Shown here one piece after another: positions 34,348 to 44,140 of a stretch of 64,000 nt of DNA. Source of the DNA: Synechococcus sp. C9 (lineage in GTDB: Bacteria; Cyanobacteriota; Cyanobacteriia; Gloeomargaritales; Gloeomargaritaceae); the NCBI RefSeq assembly GCF_022984075.1, contig NZ_JALAAD010000001.1, forward strand, positions 1,158,455-1,222,454, written 5' to 3'. Position 1 is the stretch's first letter. Each line of letters starts with the position of its first letter. The notes below the pieces were generated by a model that saw only the letters and a program-made list of their open reading frames with translations, ran no database searches and was not told the DNA's origin. A program made the translations under genes and the position numbers.

Positions 34348-35319
34348 CTAGCTCCCCAGGGATTCAGGGGTGGGCAACATCATCTGCGTCAACCCATGAC
34401 CGCTGTCCAAAGAAATCAACTCTTCCACATCCCGCCGGATCACCCCACAAATCTGATCCAAGGGTAAATCGTTGGGGTCGGTGCCAAAGGGATTTTCAAT
34501 TTCCAGGGCAATTTCCTCAATCCCCAGTACCACAAAAGCGGCAATCGCCGTCACCGGAATGGTCGCCCACCCCAATTGGGACACCAGCCGAAACGGAAAG
34601 AAAAAACAGTACAAAATCAGAATATGGCGCAAATGTACCGAATAAGCCAAAGGTTGGGGGGTACGCAAAATCCGTTCACACACCCCCAAGGCATCCACCA
34701 ATTGGGACAAGGGTTGCTCCAGGGTGCTGAATTGATAGGCATTCAAATGCTGTTGCTGGTATTGCCAACGTAAATAATCCCCAATCCAAAACGCCAGCCC
34801 CACCGGACGATGCGCCATCCCCGCCAACAGATGCAGGCGATCCGGGGGAAGCAAACCGACCAATTCCTCCAGGGGCGATTGTCCCCGCAGGTGGCACTTG
34901 ACGGCAATCGCATAGGCGGCAATCAGGCGCACCGCCTGCTCCTTTTCCTGGCGATCCCGGGGGGTGCATTCATCCACCATGACCAAGATTTGGCGGGCGA
35001 GATTGCGGGAGGCATTGACAATCGTTCCCCAGGCTTTGCGCCCCTCCCAAAACCGGTCGTAGGCGGTATTGGTACGAAATACCAACAACAACCCCAGCAC
35101 CACATCCGGGGTAAAGGTGACCAACCCAAAGGGCACGGAACCAGCCGTGTAGGTGTGGGTTAAGACAACGACCAAAGCAATCGCGCTGTAGAGAATGATC
35201 CGGGGTAACACCGCTGGGATCACCGAACCCCGCCAGGTGAAGGTGAGGTTCACCCAATTTTGTTGCAACATCATCGGTGGGGATGACCAAATGCCCGCAA
35301 GTTTTTGCCTCATGCCCAT
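34348..35319 (-). CDS. Bestrophin family ion channel
   Basis: About 323 residues from ATG 35319. Pattern of the UPF0187/bestrophin family: ILYSAIALVVVLTHTY, LLLVFRTNTAYDRFWEGRKAW, LVSQLGWATIPVTAIAAFVVL and the end IENPFGTDPNDLPLD. Bestrophin-like proteins in thylakoids of cyanobacteria and algae conduct chloride or bicarbonate; here the direction and ion are inferred only from the family. Start could also be the ATG at 35313. Confidence 0.87.
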   Translation of the reverse strand: MGMRQKLAGIWSSPPMMLQQNWVNLTFTWRGSVIPAVLPRIILYSAIALVVVLTHTYTAGSVPFGLVTFTPDVVLGLLLVFRTNTAYDRFWEGRKAWGTIVNASRNLARQILVMVDECTPRDRQEKEQAVRLIAAYAIAVKCHLRGQSPLEELVGLLPPDRLHLLAGMAHRPVGLAFWIGDYLRWQYQQQHLNAYQFSTLEQPLSQLVDALGVCERILRTPQPLAYSVHLRHILILYCFFFPFRLVSQLGWATIPVTAIAAFVVLGIEEIALEIENPFGTDPNDLPLDQICGVIRRDVEELISLDSGHGLTQMMLPTPESLGS

Positions 35320-35487
35320 TGCATTGCCGTGATCATTTGGAATACCTCTGCATGATTTTCGTATGTAGGATTGCTTCCTTGGCAATTGTCATGAAGCCGG
35401 GGGCATTCTCAAGAACCAGGAATTAGAGAATTAAATCAAAAATCAAACAGTGCATGATTCAGTTCTACCATGACCAAGTTGGTTAAC

Positions 35488-37095
35488 TTAAGAACGGCGT
35501 AGCAGCACCAGCCCATTATGCACCCTGCCCCCCGGCACCAACACCTGCCCCCCCAACACCAAACTCGTAGAAGTTCCCCCGTCCAAATTCAAAGCCGCCA
35601 CTGCCCCCAAATCCTGCATGATCTGGGTGAGTTCCATCAAGGTGGGTCCCTGTTGGTAGGCTTCATTGCCCCCGACCGTGACCCACAGCCAGCGACCCGA
35701 CCGGCTGACCCCCAGGGCACTGCGGGGGGCTTTTTGTTGGCGGAAAAAGGGCTGAAATTGCTCCTGCTCCGGGTCTAGCACCACCCGCCCATGATTTAGC
35801 AATAAAGGACCTGCCCCCAACCCGTGGGGATAATTCTGCAAAGCGGGGGGGAGCCATTGCTGGCTGAGTTGCACCGTCGCCCCAGGGGGAAATTGACTGC
35901 CTAAATTGTCCAACCCCCGTCCCACCAACAAATACCCCGCCAAGGGCACTGGGATCGGGTTGCCAGTCGCCATGCCCACCACCCGGTCGTCCGTCACCGT
36001 AATCACGGTTTCTCCCTGGGTCAAGGGCGTGTAGGTCGCCCCCCAATTCGCCGTATAGCGGGCGATCCCCTTTTGCACATACCCGGAATTTAACGCTTGT
36101 AAATTCATGGGTGCCCCCTGATTCACCCGCACCTGCTCCTGGAACTGCGCCCGGGCAAATGCTAATTCCCCCTGGTCATTCCAGGCGACCATGCCCCGGT
36201 TGAGGATCGGACTGCTGTACCATTGCCCCTGCCACCGGATCGCCCCCAGGGGAAGCTGGGTATTGCGGTTGAAAAAGCCCCCATTGATCGCCGCCACGCC
36301 CTGCACCTGTTGCGCCAATGTCAGCAAGGGTGCCAAGCCCGTCTGCCCCCGACTCCCCTCCCACACCGGACGCATCGTGTACTGCTGGGGGTCAATCTCC
36401 AGCCAAGTTACCCCGTAGCCCCGCACCTGCTCCTGCCGCCATTGCAACCCCGGTGCCCAGTGAATGGTCAGCTTCTCTACGCCAGTTTGGGGTTCCACCA
36501 CCAACCGGGGTGGGTTGGGTAACGTTGTCACCCGCATGGGCTGGTTAAAGGTCAACACCGTCGCCTGGGCACTGAAATTCAGATTGGGAAAGGATTGGCG
36601 CAATTCGGCACGACCCATTGCCAAAATCCGCAAAATGGTTTGATTAGCATTACTTTGGATACGCCAAGGGGCAATTTTATCCAGGTCAATCACCGTGCGG
36701 CGACTGCTTTGGCGAATCCCCTGAATCTGTGCCACCGGAGCGGTAATGCGGAGTTCATTCCCCTGCACCTGGGTTTGCCAACCAGCGTCCGCCCACAGTT
36801 CCGTCACCTCCAAAAACCGGCGGGTGTACTGCGGATGCCATGACACAGGCAGATTTTGCGCCGGGCGAAACCAGACCACCGGCTGTTCCTGGGGGCGACG
36901 ACTACTGCGTAACCCTATCCCCAACCGCTGGGTTGCATCCCCCTCACTCACCGCCAGCCGCACCCGCCCCTGGGCATCCCGCCATTGCCGCCATGCCCCC
37001 ACCCAGGTTTCCCCATTGACACTCAGCCGTTGTTCTAAAACTGGCGGTTGGGGTGCAGGTAACGGGGTTTGCGCCAGAACGATCAGCCCAAGCAT
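35488..37095 (-). CDS. Phosphodiester glycosidase family protein (exported)
   Basis: 535 residues. N-terminus MLGLIVLAQTPLPAP is short for a signal peptide but probably exported. An N-terminal beta-rich region (about 30-210) resembles AMIN-like wall-binding sheets. The catalytic NAGPA/DUF2233 domain follows (about 255-535): GVAAINGGFFNRNTQLPLG, GLGAGPLLLNHGR, APRSALGVSRSGRWLWVTVGG and AALNLDGGTSTSLVL. These enzymes remove sugar phosphodiesters; in bacteria the target is often an envelope glycan. Good family match, substrate unknown. Confidence 0.88.
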   Translation of the reverse strand: MLGLIVLAQTPLPAPQPPVLEQRLSVNGETWVGAWRQWRDAQGRVRLAVSEGDATQRLGIGLRSSRRPQEQPVVWFRPAQNLPVSWHPQYTRRFLEVTELWADAGWQTQVQGNELRITAPVAQIQGIRQSSRRTVIDLDKIAPWRIQSNANQTILRILAMGRAELRQSFPNLNFSAQATVLTFNQPMRVTTLPNPPRLVVEPQTGVEKLTIHWAPGLQWRQEQVRGYGVTWLEIDPQQYTMRPVWEGSRGQTGLAPLLTLAQQVQGVAAINGGFFNRNTQLPLGAIRWQGQWYSSPILNRGMVAWNDQGELAFARAQFQEQVRVNQGAPMNLQALNSGYVQKGIARYTANWGATYTPLTQGETVITVTDDRVVGMATGNPIPVPLAGYLLVGRGLDNLGSQFPPGATVQLSQQWLPPALQNYPHGLGAGPLLLNHGRVVLDPEQEQFQPFFRQQKAPRSALGVSRSGRWLWVTVGGNEAYQQGPTLMELTQIMQDLGAVAALNLDGGTSTSLVLGGQVLVPGGRVHNGLVLLRRS

Positions 37096-37176
37096 TGGTT
37101 TTTTGGCTCCCTTGTGTTGGTGAGGAATTGGTTAGAAATGGATGAATAATGGTGAGGAATTGAGGGTCATGGGTTT

Positions 37177-38244
37177 TCAGTAATGATGTCCATCGGGGCA
37201 GGGAAGTTGCCGGACTGTAGGGGGGGAATGCCCATCTATCCAGTCTAAAACCCGATGCCATGCCCACCACCGATCCGGGTCAGCCGCCAATTGTTGCCCC
37301 GCCCGACTGCTGTAATAGCCCACATGACCGCCGTACTTTGTCAATACTAAATCAATCCAGGCATTTTGGGCAGTCAGCTGTACCAAATCGAGAATAATGG
37401 TAGGGTCAAAAAGGGGGTCATCCTCAGCGTAAAGAATCAGGGTCGGCAGGGTCAATTCCCCCAAAAACCGCAAGGGACTGGTGGCGGCATAATAGTCCTG
37501 CACCGTCGCAAACCCCAACCGAGGAATCACCAACTCCTGGTCAAACGTCCAAATGCTGTGCGCCCGGGCGATGGCGGCTCCATCAATCTCCTGGGGATGC
37601 GCCAGGTAAAGCTGGTGCGCCAACTTTTGCAATTCCCGGGTGATCGCCCGCTCCAGATACCGTCCCCAGGGGTGCGCCATCAGATAGGCTAGGGAACGAC
37701 CCGCATCCAAATTGGGGCAAACCGCAATCACCCCCCCCACCTGCTCCCGGGGCAAAGGACTCGCCGCGTCCACTGCCGCCCAACCCGCCCACAGCGCCAA
37801 CTGCCCCCCCAGGGAATAGCCCATAAACCAATAGGGAGGCGGACACCCCAACCTCTGTGCCCCCACCGCCACCGCCAGAAAATCCTGCCCCTCCTGGATG
37901 CCATCGGAAGGCAAAGCGGGGGATAACTGACCGGTGCGACCGTGCGCCCGCCAATCAAACAGCACCACCCCATACCCCCGTTGTACTGCCCAGTAAGCCA
38001 GCAAATGTAAGTACTTCTGATCTGCCAAACTGCCTGTAATCCCGTAGGTGGCAATGATGGTTCCCTTAGTCTGCCGGGGCACCACCCACTGCCCAAAGAT
38101 GGGAACACCGCCAGCGCCAGAGAAAACATATTCCTGATACGCCAGCCGGGGCAATTTTACTTCCAAGTGACGGCTTAACCCAGCGGTGTACAGGGTCATG
38201 GCGAAACCATTCTGCAACCACCAGGGGGGAATAAATGCAATCAC
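37177..38244 (-). CDS. YheT-type alpha/beta hydrolase
   Basis: 355 residues. The family N-terminus is FIPPWWLQNGFAMTLYT, the nucleophile elbow is FMGYSLGGQLAL (serine in GYSLGG near residue 145), an aspartate follows in LYAEDDPLFDP, and the catalytic histidine is in KYGGHVGYY. A short-chain esterase/lipase fold; YheT homologues have no agreed substrate. Start ATG 38244 sits right before the conserved PPWW motif. Confidence 0.88.
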   Translation of the reverse strand: MIAFIPPWWLQNGFAMTLYTAGLSRHLEVKLPRLAYQEYVFSGAGGVPIFGQWVVPRQTKGTIIATYGITGSLADQKYLHLLAYWAVQRGYGVVLFDWRAHGRTGQLSPALPSDGIQEGQDFLAVAVGAQRLGCPPPYWFMGYSLGGQLALWAGWAAVDAASPLPREQVGGVIAVCPNLDAGRSLAYLMAHPWGRYLERAITRELQKLAHQLYLAHPQEIDGAAIARAHSIWTFDQELVIPRLGFATVQDYYAATSPLRFLGELTLPTLILYAEDDPLFDPTIILDLVQLTAQNAWIDLVLTKYGGHVGYYSSRAGQQLAADPDRWWAWHRVLDWIDGHSPPTVRQLPCPDGHHY

Positions 38245-38341
38245 AGGGTTAAAACGCCAAAAGCCGCAGGCAACTGCCCCACTTTGGTTTTTAGTAACTT
38301 TGTGATTCCCATAGACCGGCTGAGATGGCTATGGACAAAAG

Positions 38342-40255
38342 TTACCTTGCCAACCCATGCCCACAGGCGGGACAAAACCGGTAGTGGGGTTCCACTGGCG
38401 CCTGACAGGCGGGACAGGTGGCAGTCACCGGGGCAACCTCGGGCAAACCCAACATCTGGTCATTACTACGACCGGGTTTGATCATCGGGTAGCAATTTTC
38501 CGCCGGGTTGACGTGGACATCCATCAGCACCGGCCCCCGATGGGCTAACAATTCCTCCAGAGCAGGGCGCAATTCCTCCCGGCACTGCACCAACATTCCC
38601 TTCACCCCGTAGGCCGCCGCCAATTGCACAAAATCCGGCATCCCCGCCCGCATCGCCGAATGGGAATACCGCTCCTGGTAAAAGGCTTCCTGCCACTGGC
38701 GCACCATCCCCTGCCAGAAATTATTGATAATCACCGTTTTCACCGGCAGGTCGTACTGGGCCAACGTCCCCAACTCCTGGATATTCATTTGCACACTGGC
38801 ATCCCCGGCAATGCAAATCACCTGGGCAGTCGGCAGAGCCACTTGCACCCCCATCGCCGCCGGTAAGCCAAAGCCCATCGTCCCCAAACCCGCACTGGAA
38901 ATCCACTGGCGGGGGCCATTCGGCAAAAACTGCGCCGCCCACATCTGGTGTTGCCCCACATCCGTGGTGGTGTAGGCATCGGGCGCCAATTCCCCCAACA
39001 GATAAATCACCTCCTGGGGCGAGAGCAATTCCCCCTCCCGGGGTACCACCAGGGGATAATCCCGCCGCCACGCCTGGATTTGCGCCAACCACGCCTGGGT
39101 CTGGCCCGGCTCCGGCAGGGAAACGGTTTGCAAATGCTCCAACCAATCCACCAACACCTGTCGCACATCCCCCACAATCGGCACCTCCGGCGGGCGATTC
39201 TTGCCCACTTCCGCCGGGTCCACATCCACATGGATCACCCGGGCATAGGGGGCAAACTCCGCCAATTTCCCCGTCACCCGGTCATCAAACCGGGCCCCCA
39301 ACGCCACCAACACATCACACCGACTGATGGCAAAATTCGCATAGGCCGTCCCGTGCATCCCCAACATCCCCACAGACAGCGGATGCCGCTCATCAAACGC
39401 CCCCTTGCCCATCAGGGTGGTGGTCACCGGAATCTGCAACAACTCCGCCAACTGGCGAATTTCCCGGTGTGCCCCGGCGGCAATCGCCCCACCCCCCACA
39501 TACAACAAAGGCCGTTGGGCAGACAACAACAACCGGGTCGCCTGGGCAATTTGCCGGGGATTTCCCTTCACCGTCGGGCGATACCCAGCCAGTTTCACAT
39601 CCCCCGGTGCCACCGGCACATAATCAAAACTTTCCTCCCCCACATCCTTGGGAATATCAATCAGCACTGGCCCCGGTCGCCCCGTACTGGCAATGTAAAA
39701 CGCCTCCGCCACAATCCGTGCCATATCCTTCGGGTCACGCACCACGTAGGAGTGTTTCACAATCGGCAGGGTAATGCCAAAAATATCCGTTTCCTGAAAC
39801 GCATCACTGCCAATCGCCGACCGGCGCACCTGTCCCGTAATGATCACCATCGGGATCGAATCCATGTGGGCGGTAGCAATCGCCGTCACCAGGTTGGTCG
39901 CCCCCGGCCCGGAGGTGCCAAAACACACCCCCACCTGCCCCGTCGCCCGGGCGTACCCATCGGCGGCATGACCGGCGGCCTGCTCATGGCGTACCAGAAT
40001 ATGTTGCATTTTACCCTGGGCTTCCCAGCGGTATAACTCGTCGTAGATGGGCAAAATCGCCCCTCCGGGATAGCCAAAAATATGCTTTACCCCATGCCGG
40101 TATAAACTATCAATCAGGGCATAGGCTCCCGTACAGCGCAGGGGACTCGCCTCGGGGGGGGAACTTGGGGTACCGGTGGTGGGCAGGGCAGAGGTTAGCA
40201 AGGGAGTAATGGTAACGAAAGTTGCAAAACGCTTGTGATCACCTAGTTTAATCAC
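38342..40255 (-). CDS. ilvB: Acetolactate synthase large subunit with C-terminal zinc ribbon
   Basis: First common step of branched-chain amino acid synthesis; ThDP enzyme. 637 residues. N-terminal domain [16 protein letters not shown] with the catalytic glutamate in [18 protein letters not shown], the central FAD-like domain, and the ThDP motif [15 protein letters not shown]...[12 protein letters not shown]. After the usual end ([16 protein letters not shown]) the chain continues into [20 protein letters not shown], two CxxC pairs that form a zinc ribbon. The start GTG 40255 is uncertain; conservation begins near residue 42. The regulatory small subunit is not adjacent. Confidence 0.94.
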   Translation of the reverse strand: MIKLGDHKRFATFVTITPLLTSALPTTGTPSSPPEASPLRCTGAYALIDSLYRHGVKHIFGYPGGAILPIYDELYRWEAQGKMQHILVRHEQAAGHAADGYARATGQVGVCFGTSGPGATNLVTAIATAHMDSIPMVIITGQVRRSAIGSDAFQETDIFGITLPIVKHSYVVRDPKDMARIVAEAFYIASTGRPGPVLIDIPKDVGEESFDYVPVAPGDVKLAGYRPTVKGNPRQIAQATRLLLSAQRPLLYVGGGAIAAGAHREIRQLAELLQIPVTTTLMGKGAFDERHPLSVGMLGMHGTAYANFAISRCDVLVALGARFDDRVTGKLAEFAPYARVIHVDVDPAEVGKNRPPEVPIVGDVRQVLVDWLEHLQTVSLPEPGQTQAWLAQIQAWRRDYPLVVPREGELLSPQEVIYLLGELAPDAYTTTDVGQHQMWAAQFLPNGPRQWISSAGLGTMGFGLPAAMGVQVALPTAQVICIAGDASVQMNIQELGTLAQYDLPVKTVIINNFWQGMVRQWQEAFYQERYSHSAMRAGMPDFVQLAAAYGVKGMLVQCREELRPALEELLAHRGPVLMDVHVNPAENCYPMIKPGRSNDQMLGLPEVAPVTATCPACQAPVEPHYRFCPACGHGLAR

Positions 40256-40391
40256 CCCCGCTGGACTTGTCTAGGATCGAAGCAGGGGAATTTGTCGCTA
40301 AATTTTAAGAAATTTTAAGAAAATGGGCGGAAAACCTTCCCTATCCGGAAGTTGCCATAAAAAATCTGGTTAACTTGCACGCCAGAGGCAT

Positions 40392-40496
40392 TTAACGAAC
40401 CGAAATCCTCCAGAACGAAAGACGGGGGCGGTGCCTGCAACCCCTATGCTCACAGCGAAACTCTGGCGTAGTCCTACTCAGTTAAGATGGCTATGG
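40392..40496. repeat. Family A repeat remnant
   Basis: CCGAAATCCTCCAGAACG and GACGGGGGCGGTGCC match the family core, and GTTAAGATGGCTATGG the right end; the left inverted end is gone and about 28 bases are inserted before the right end. Confidence 0.55.
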
Positions 40497-40538
40497 AAAT
40501 TGTTATGGAAATGGCAAGAATTTACGTTCACCCCAGCC

Positions 40539-41465
40539 ATGATGGTCGCCCCCCCTGTCCCTGTCCTGGATTTACAGGATTTTACCCAGGGCACCCCGGC
40601 GCAACGGCAGGAATTCATCCAGGGGATGGGTCAAGCTCTGGAGCATACGGGTTTTTTCATTCTGGTCAATCACGGCATTGGCACCGAGATTCTCAGCCGA
40701 GCCTATGCCCAAGTTCACGCCCTGTTTGCCCTACCCTTGGCGCAAAAACAGCAGTACGAAAAGCCGGAACTGCATGGTCAACGGGGGTATGTTTCCTTTG
40801 GCAAAGAACACGCCAAGGATTCTCCTGTACCGGATTTGAAGGAGTTTTGGCACATTGGTCGCCGGGATAACCTCTATCCCCAGGCATTGCCGGAATTTGC
40901 CCCCCTGTTGACCCGTCTGTATCACGCCTTGGATGAATGCGCCCTGCATCTCCTCCAAGCGGCTTCCCTCTACCTGGATGCGCCCGCGGACTTTTTGCCG
41001 GGGTTGGTCGAGGGGGGAGACACGATTCTGCGGTTGATCCATTATCCCCCTGTACCGGCGGATGTGCCCCCTGGGGCGGTGCGGGCAGCTCCCCATGAGG
41101 ATATTAATTTGATCACCCTGCTGTGTGGGGCGACGGCGGCGGGTTTGGAACTGTTGCAACGGGACGGGACGTGGTTGCCGGTGCCCGTGCTCCCGGAGGG
41201 GATCGTGGTGGATAGCGGCGATATGTTGCAATGGTTGACCAACGGCTTGTTTCGCAGTACCACCCACCGGGTCGTTAACCCCATGGGTGCCAATGAATCC
41301 CGCTATTCCATGCCCTTTTTTGTCCATCCCCGCCCGGAAGTGGCGTTAACCCCCCTGCCCACCTGCATTGCCCGCACCGGGGGTATGGCTCGGTTTGGCT
41401 CCATCACGGCGGCGCACTACCTCCACCAACGGTTGCAGGAAATTGGCGTCGCCCCCCCAGTATAA
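40539..41465 (+). CDS. 2-oxoglutarate/Fe(II) oxygenase (isopenicillin N synthase-like)
   Basis: 308 residues from ATG 40539. Non-haem dioxygenase: an N-terminal DIOX_N domain (VLDLQDFTQG, GFFILVNHGIG), then the double-stranded beta helix with the iron ligands PHEDINLITLL (H and D), THRVVNP (H) and the 2-oxoglutarate arginine in RYSMPFFV. The longer open frame to 40431 overlaps a repeat remnant and is not conserved-looking. The substrate is unknown; family members modify hormones, antibiotics or amino acids. Carbonic anhydrase follows 20 bp downstream. Confidence 0.88.
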   Translation: MMVAPPVPVLDLQDFTQGTPAQRQEFIQGMGQALEHTGFFILVNHGIGTEILSRAYAQVHALFALPLAQKQQYEKPELHGQRGYVSFGKEHAKDSPVPDLKEFWHIGRRDNLYPQALPEFAPLLTRLYHALDECALHLLQAASLYLDAPADFLPGLVEGGDTILRLIHYPPVPADVPPGAVRAAPHEDINLITLLCGATAAGLELLQRDGTWLPVPVLPEGIVVDSGDMLQWLTNGLFRSTTHRVVNPMGANESRYSMPFFVHPRPEVALTPLPTCIARTGGMARFGSITAAHYLHQRLQEIGVAPPV

Positions 41466-41484
41466 TTTGGGAGTCCCCCAGGGT

Positions 41485-42060
41485 GTGCCTGTGACCCCAG
41501 AGCGTGTGTTAAACGAGTTACTGGCGGGCAATCGGCGGTTCAGCACCTCCCGTCCGGTGAACCCGCACCATGATTTATTGCGGGTACAGGCGGTGGCGGC
41601 GCACCAAACCCCCTCGGTGGTGATCCTGGGCTGTGCGGATTCCCGGGTGCCCCCGGAGGTGATTTTTGACCAGGGGATTGGCGACCTGTTTGTGATTCGC
41701 AATGCGGGCAATCAAGCCAACCTGGAGGACATTGCCAGCGTGGAATATGCGGTGGCGATGCTGCAAGCCAAGGTGGTGCTAGTCCTGGGGCACGAACGCT
41801 GTGGGGCGGTCACGGCGGCATTGCAGGGGGCGGAAGCGCCAGGAATTATCGAAGCCCTGTTCTTTGGTCTGCGTCCGGCGATGGAATTGGCTCGCCAGCA
41901 ACAGGGGGATTTGATTGCCCATGCGGTTCGGCACAATGTCCAGGTGCAGGTGAAGCGACTCCTGATCTCAGAGGTGATCAAAAAGGCAGTGGCGGCAGGG
42001 AACCTCTTGGTAGTGGGCGGCTGTTATGACCTAAAAACCGGTTTGGTGAGTTTGATTTGA
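41485..42060 (+). CDS. Beta carbonic anhydrase
   Basis: About 191 residues. Hydrates CO2 to bicarbonate using zinc. The ligands are visible: CADSRVPPE (Cys and the D/R dyad) and GHERCGAV (His-x2-Cys). IGDLFVIRNAGNQA and VGGCYDLKTGLVSLI complete the pattern. The frame is open through the preceding gene, so the start is set by conservation: GTG 41485 (VPVTPERVLNELLAGN); GTG 41491 is equally possible. It may be a cytoplasmic or carboxysomal enzyme; nothing here decides which. Confidence 0.9.
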   Translation: MPVTPERVLNELLAGNRRFSTSRPVNPHHDLLRVQAVAAHQTPSVVILGCADSRVPPEVIFDQGIGDLFVIRNAGNQANLEDIASVEYAVAMLQAKVVLVLGHERCGAVTAALQGAEAPGIIEALFFGLRPAMELARQQQGDLIAHAVRHNVQVQVKRLLISEVIKKAVAAGNLLVVGGCYDLKTGLVSLI

Positions 42061-42183
42061 ATAGCTTGTTAGCTGGCCTTAGGTTATCTGTTGGGACAGT
42101 GTTTTAAGCTATCCGCCGTGCCTGTACCCCTGTTCTGGTTGTATACTGAGACCCAATATATGATGTGGCTAAAATAGCCTCCT

Positions 42184-43191
42184 ATGACAGAGCAACTGGT
42201 TCTTCCTTTTTTAAAAAATTCCACATCCCTGACGGTTGTTGAACTGTGTGCTGGGGCTGGTGGACAAGCATTAGGATTACACTCAGTGGGTTTTCAACCT
42301 CTTGCTCTTGTTGATGATGATCAAAATTGTGTAGCAACACTCAAAGGAAACTTTAAGGAAGCCAATGTTTATTTAGAAGATATAAGAACATGGAATCCAA
42401 AACCCTTTGAAGGTGTTGATTTACTAGCAGCAGGTTTACCTTGCCCACCATTTTCAAAGGCAGGTAAACAACTTGGTTCTGATGATGAAAGAAATCTTTT
42501 TCCGGCAACACTAGAAATCATAAATGAGTTAAAGCCCAGAGGAATCATGATCGAGAATGTTCCTGGTTTACTCGAACCTAGATTTGATGATTTTAGATTT
42601 GAGTTTCAAGAGAAACTTCGCAAAATGGGCTATACCTGTGCTTGGAAGCTATTAAATGCCTGTGACTACGGGGTTTCCCAGTTACGACCTCGTGTTGTGT
42701 TAGTTGCGCTTGAGAAAAACTTGGCATCAGATTTTTCGTGGCCTTATCCTATGGAAATTACACTTCCTACTGTCGGTGAAACTCTTTATGACTTAATGGC
42801 TGAGAATGGCTGGAAACAAGTTGATGAATGGAGACAAAAAGCTAATAGAATTGCACCTACCTTGGTTGGAGGTAGCAAAAAACATGGTGGTCCCGATCTC
42901 GGTCCTACAAGAGCTAAGAAAGCATGGGCATCTTTAGGAGTTAATGGACATTTAATAGCGCAGTCAGCCCCTCAGCCTGACTTTAAGGGTGATCCATGTT
43001 TAACGGTTAGAATGTGCGCTCGGCTTCAAGGATTTCCTAATCACTGGTTGTTTTCAGGTAAAAAAACAGCTACATATAGACAAGTTGCAAATGCTTTTCC
43101 TCCACCTGTAGCGGCATCGGTAGGAAGAGAATTATTTAGAGTGCTTACAACAACCAAAAAAGTTTTTGCAGTTAATTCTAGGTCTAGTTAA
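42184..43191 (+). CDS. DNA (cytosine-5) methyltransferase
   Basis: 335 residues. Motif I ELCAGAGGQALGL, motif IV LPCPPFSKAG with the catalytic Cys, motif VI IENVPGLL, motif VIII QLRPRVVLVAL, and the motif IX/X region ATYRQVANAFPPPVAASVG. The target recognition domain lies at about 215-290. It is A+T-richer than flanking genes and its stop is two bases from the next start. With the following gene it makes a type II restriction-modification pair, probably acquired horizontally. Recognition sequence is not predictable here. Confidence 0.94.
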   Translation: MTEQLVLPFLKNSTSLTVVELCAGAGGQALGLHSVGFQPLALVDDDQNCVATLKGNFKEANVYLEDIRTWNPKPFEGVDLLAAGLPCPPFSKAGKQLGSDDERNLFPATLEIINELKPRGIMIENVPGLLEPRFDDFRFEFQEKLRKMGYTCAWKLLNACDYGVSQLRPRVVLVALEKNLASDFSWPYPMEITLPTVGETLYDLMAENGWKQVDEWRQKANRIAPTLVGGSKKHGGPDLGPTRAKKAWASLGVNGHLIAQSAPQPDFKGDPCLTVRMCARLQGFPNHWLFSGKKTATYRQVANAFPPPVAASVGRELFRVLTTTKKVFAVNSRSS

Positions 43192-43192
43192 T

Positions 43193-44029
43193 ATGCCACG
43201 TATACCTACAAATAATCTAAATGCAAATACGGCTGTGCAGGCATTCATAAATGACTTAACTAGCAACAAATGGGGACTCAATGAGGCATGGCTTGCCGTT
43301 TCTAAGCAGCTTATGACTTGTGAAATATGGGACGAGCTAAGAAAAACTTGGGCTCAGTATTACAATCAACCTGTTTTACGTGAAAGAAATGACTATAAAT
43401 TGTTAGCTAATGGTAGCCCAAATAAAGCTCTACAAGAATCAACGCTTGTTGGTGATTACATAGCCCGGAAACTGAAGATTCCCAGGCACGATCTATGTAG
43501 TTATCTTGGTAAGTTTTTGAAAACATTATCTATACAGCCCCAAAACCCTAGGGGTCATGCTTTTCGTTCTATTGTTGCAGAGACTCTAGCACGATACGGT
43601 GATCCTCAAATCACAGTAGAAGAAGAAGTCAATCCCTATATTCTATTTCCGGGAAATCAATTTAATCTTCGCTCTAAAAATCCCAGAATAGACATTGTTG
43701 CATATCGTGATGGTCTTCCAGTTGCTCTCTGTTCGACTCGATGGACTTATCGACATGATCGAGTTGACATACTTGAAGAAGCCAGAGCTTATATGCCTGT
43801 TGCAAAGCAAATTTATCCTAACATTCACTACTTTGGCATAACGGCAGAGATGAACCCTGCACGCCTTAAAAAAGTGGTAGACCAAACCAAACCAGTATCG
43901 CCATCGGCTGACGTTGACTGTCTTGTCCATCTACATAAACCCTTGGCTACAACGGTGGTAAACCACAACGGAGATTTAGCTCATCTTGTAGACCTTGTAG
44001 ATTGGGTTCATAGCTCCCCTAATTGGTAA
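43193..44029 (+). CDS. Type II restriction endonuclease (candidate)
   Basis: 278 residues from ATG 43193, one base after the methyltransferase stop. A PD-(D/E)xK-like core is suggested at PRIDIVAYRDGLPVALCSTRW followed by TYRHDRVDILEEA, a pattern shared with several type II nucleases (typically xSxKW...RHDR). Here the lysine position is arginine (CSTRW), so activity is not assured. The rest has no family I can name. Position next to the methyltransferase and the matching low G+C composition are the main support. Confidence 0.75.
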   Translation: MPRIPTNNLNANTAVQAFINDLTSNKWGLNEAWLAVSKQLMTCEIWDELRKTWAQYYNQPVLRERNDYKLLANGSPNKALQESTLVGDYIARKLKIPRHDLCSYLGKFLKTLSIQPQNPRGHAFRSIVAETLARYGDPQITVEEEVNPYILFPGNQFNLRSKNPRIDIVAYRDGLPVALCSTRWTYRHDRVDILEEARAYMPVAKQIYPNIHYFGITAEMNPARLKKVVDQTKPVSPSADVDCLVHLHKPLATTVVNHNGDLAHLVDLVDWVHSSPNW

Positions 44030-44031
44030 TT

Positions 44032-44038
44032 AAGGAGG
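44032..44038 (+). promoter_or_regulatory. Strong ribosome-binding site
   Basis: AAGGAGG, three bases before ATG 44042 and just behind the endonuclease stop. One of the best matches to the 16S tail in the window, yet it serves only a 19-codon frame. Confidence 0.45.
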
Positions 44039-44041
44039 TAT

Positions 44042-44101
44042 ATGAAAGCCAGTTACATTGGGTTAGTGCGGAGTGTACAAAAGCTTTCAGTCGATGTTTA
44101 A
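44042..44101 (+). CDS. Micro-ORF behind the restriction gene
   Basis: 19 residues, MKASYIGLVRSVQKLSVDV, preceded by AAGGAGG. No homology known to me. It may be the stub of a longer lost gene, a translated leader, or chance. Placed between the endonuclease and the end of tatC. Confidence 0.25.
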   Translation: MKASYIGLVRSVQKLSVDV

Positions 44102-44140
44102 TGTTACCTGCTACTGCATTTTTTAACCTTGGAGACGTGT

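Noticed and set aside
38948-40036. 362-codon plus-strand frame
   Set aside because: Antisense shadow of ilvB.
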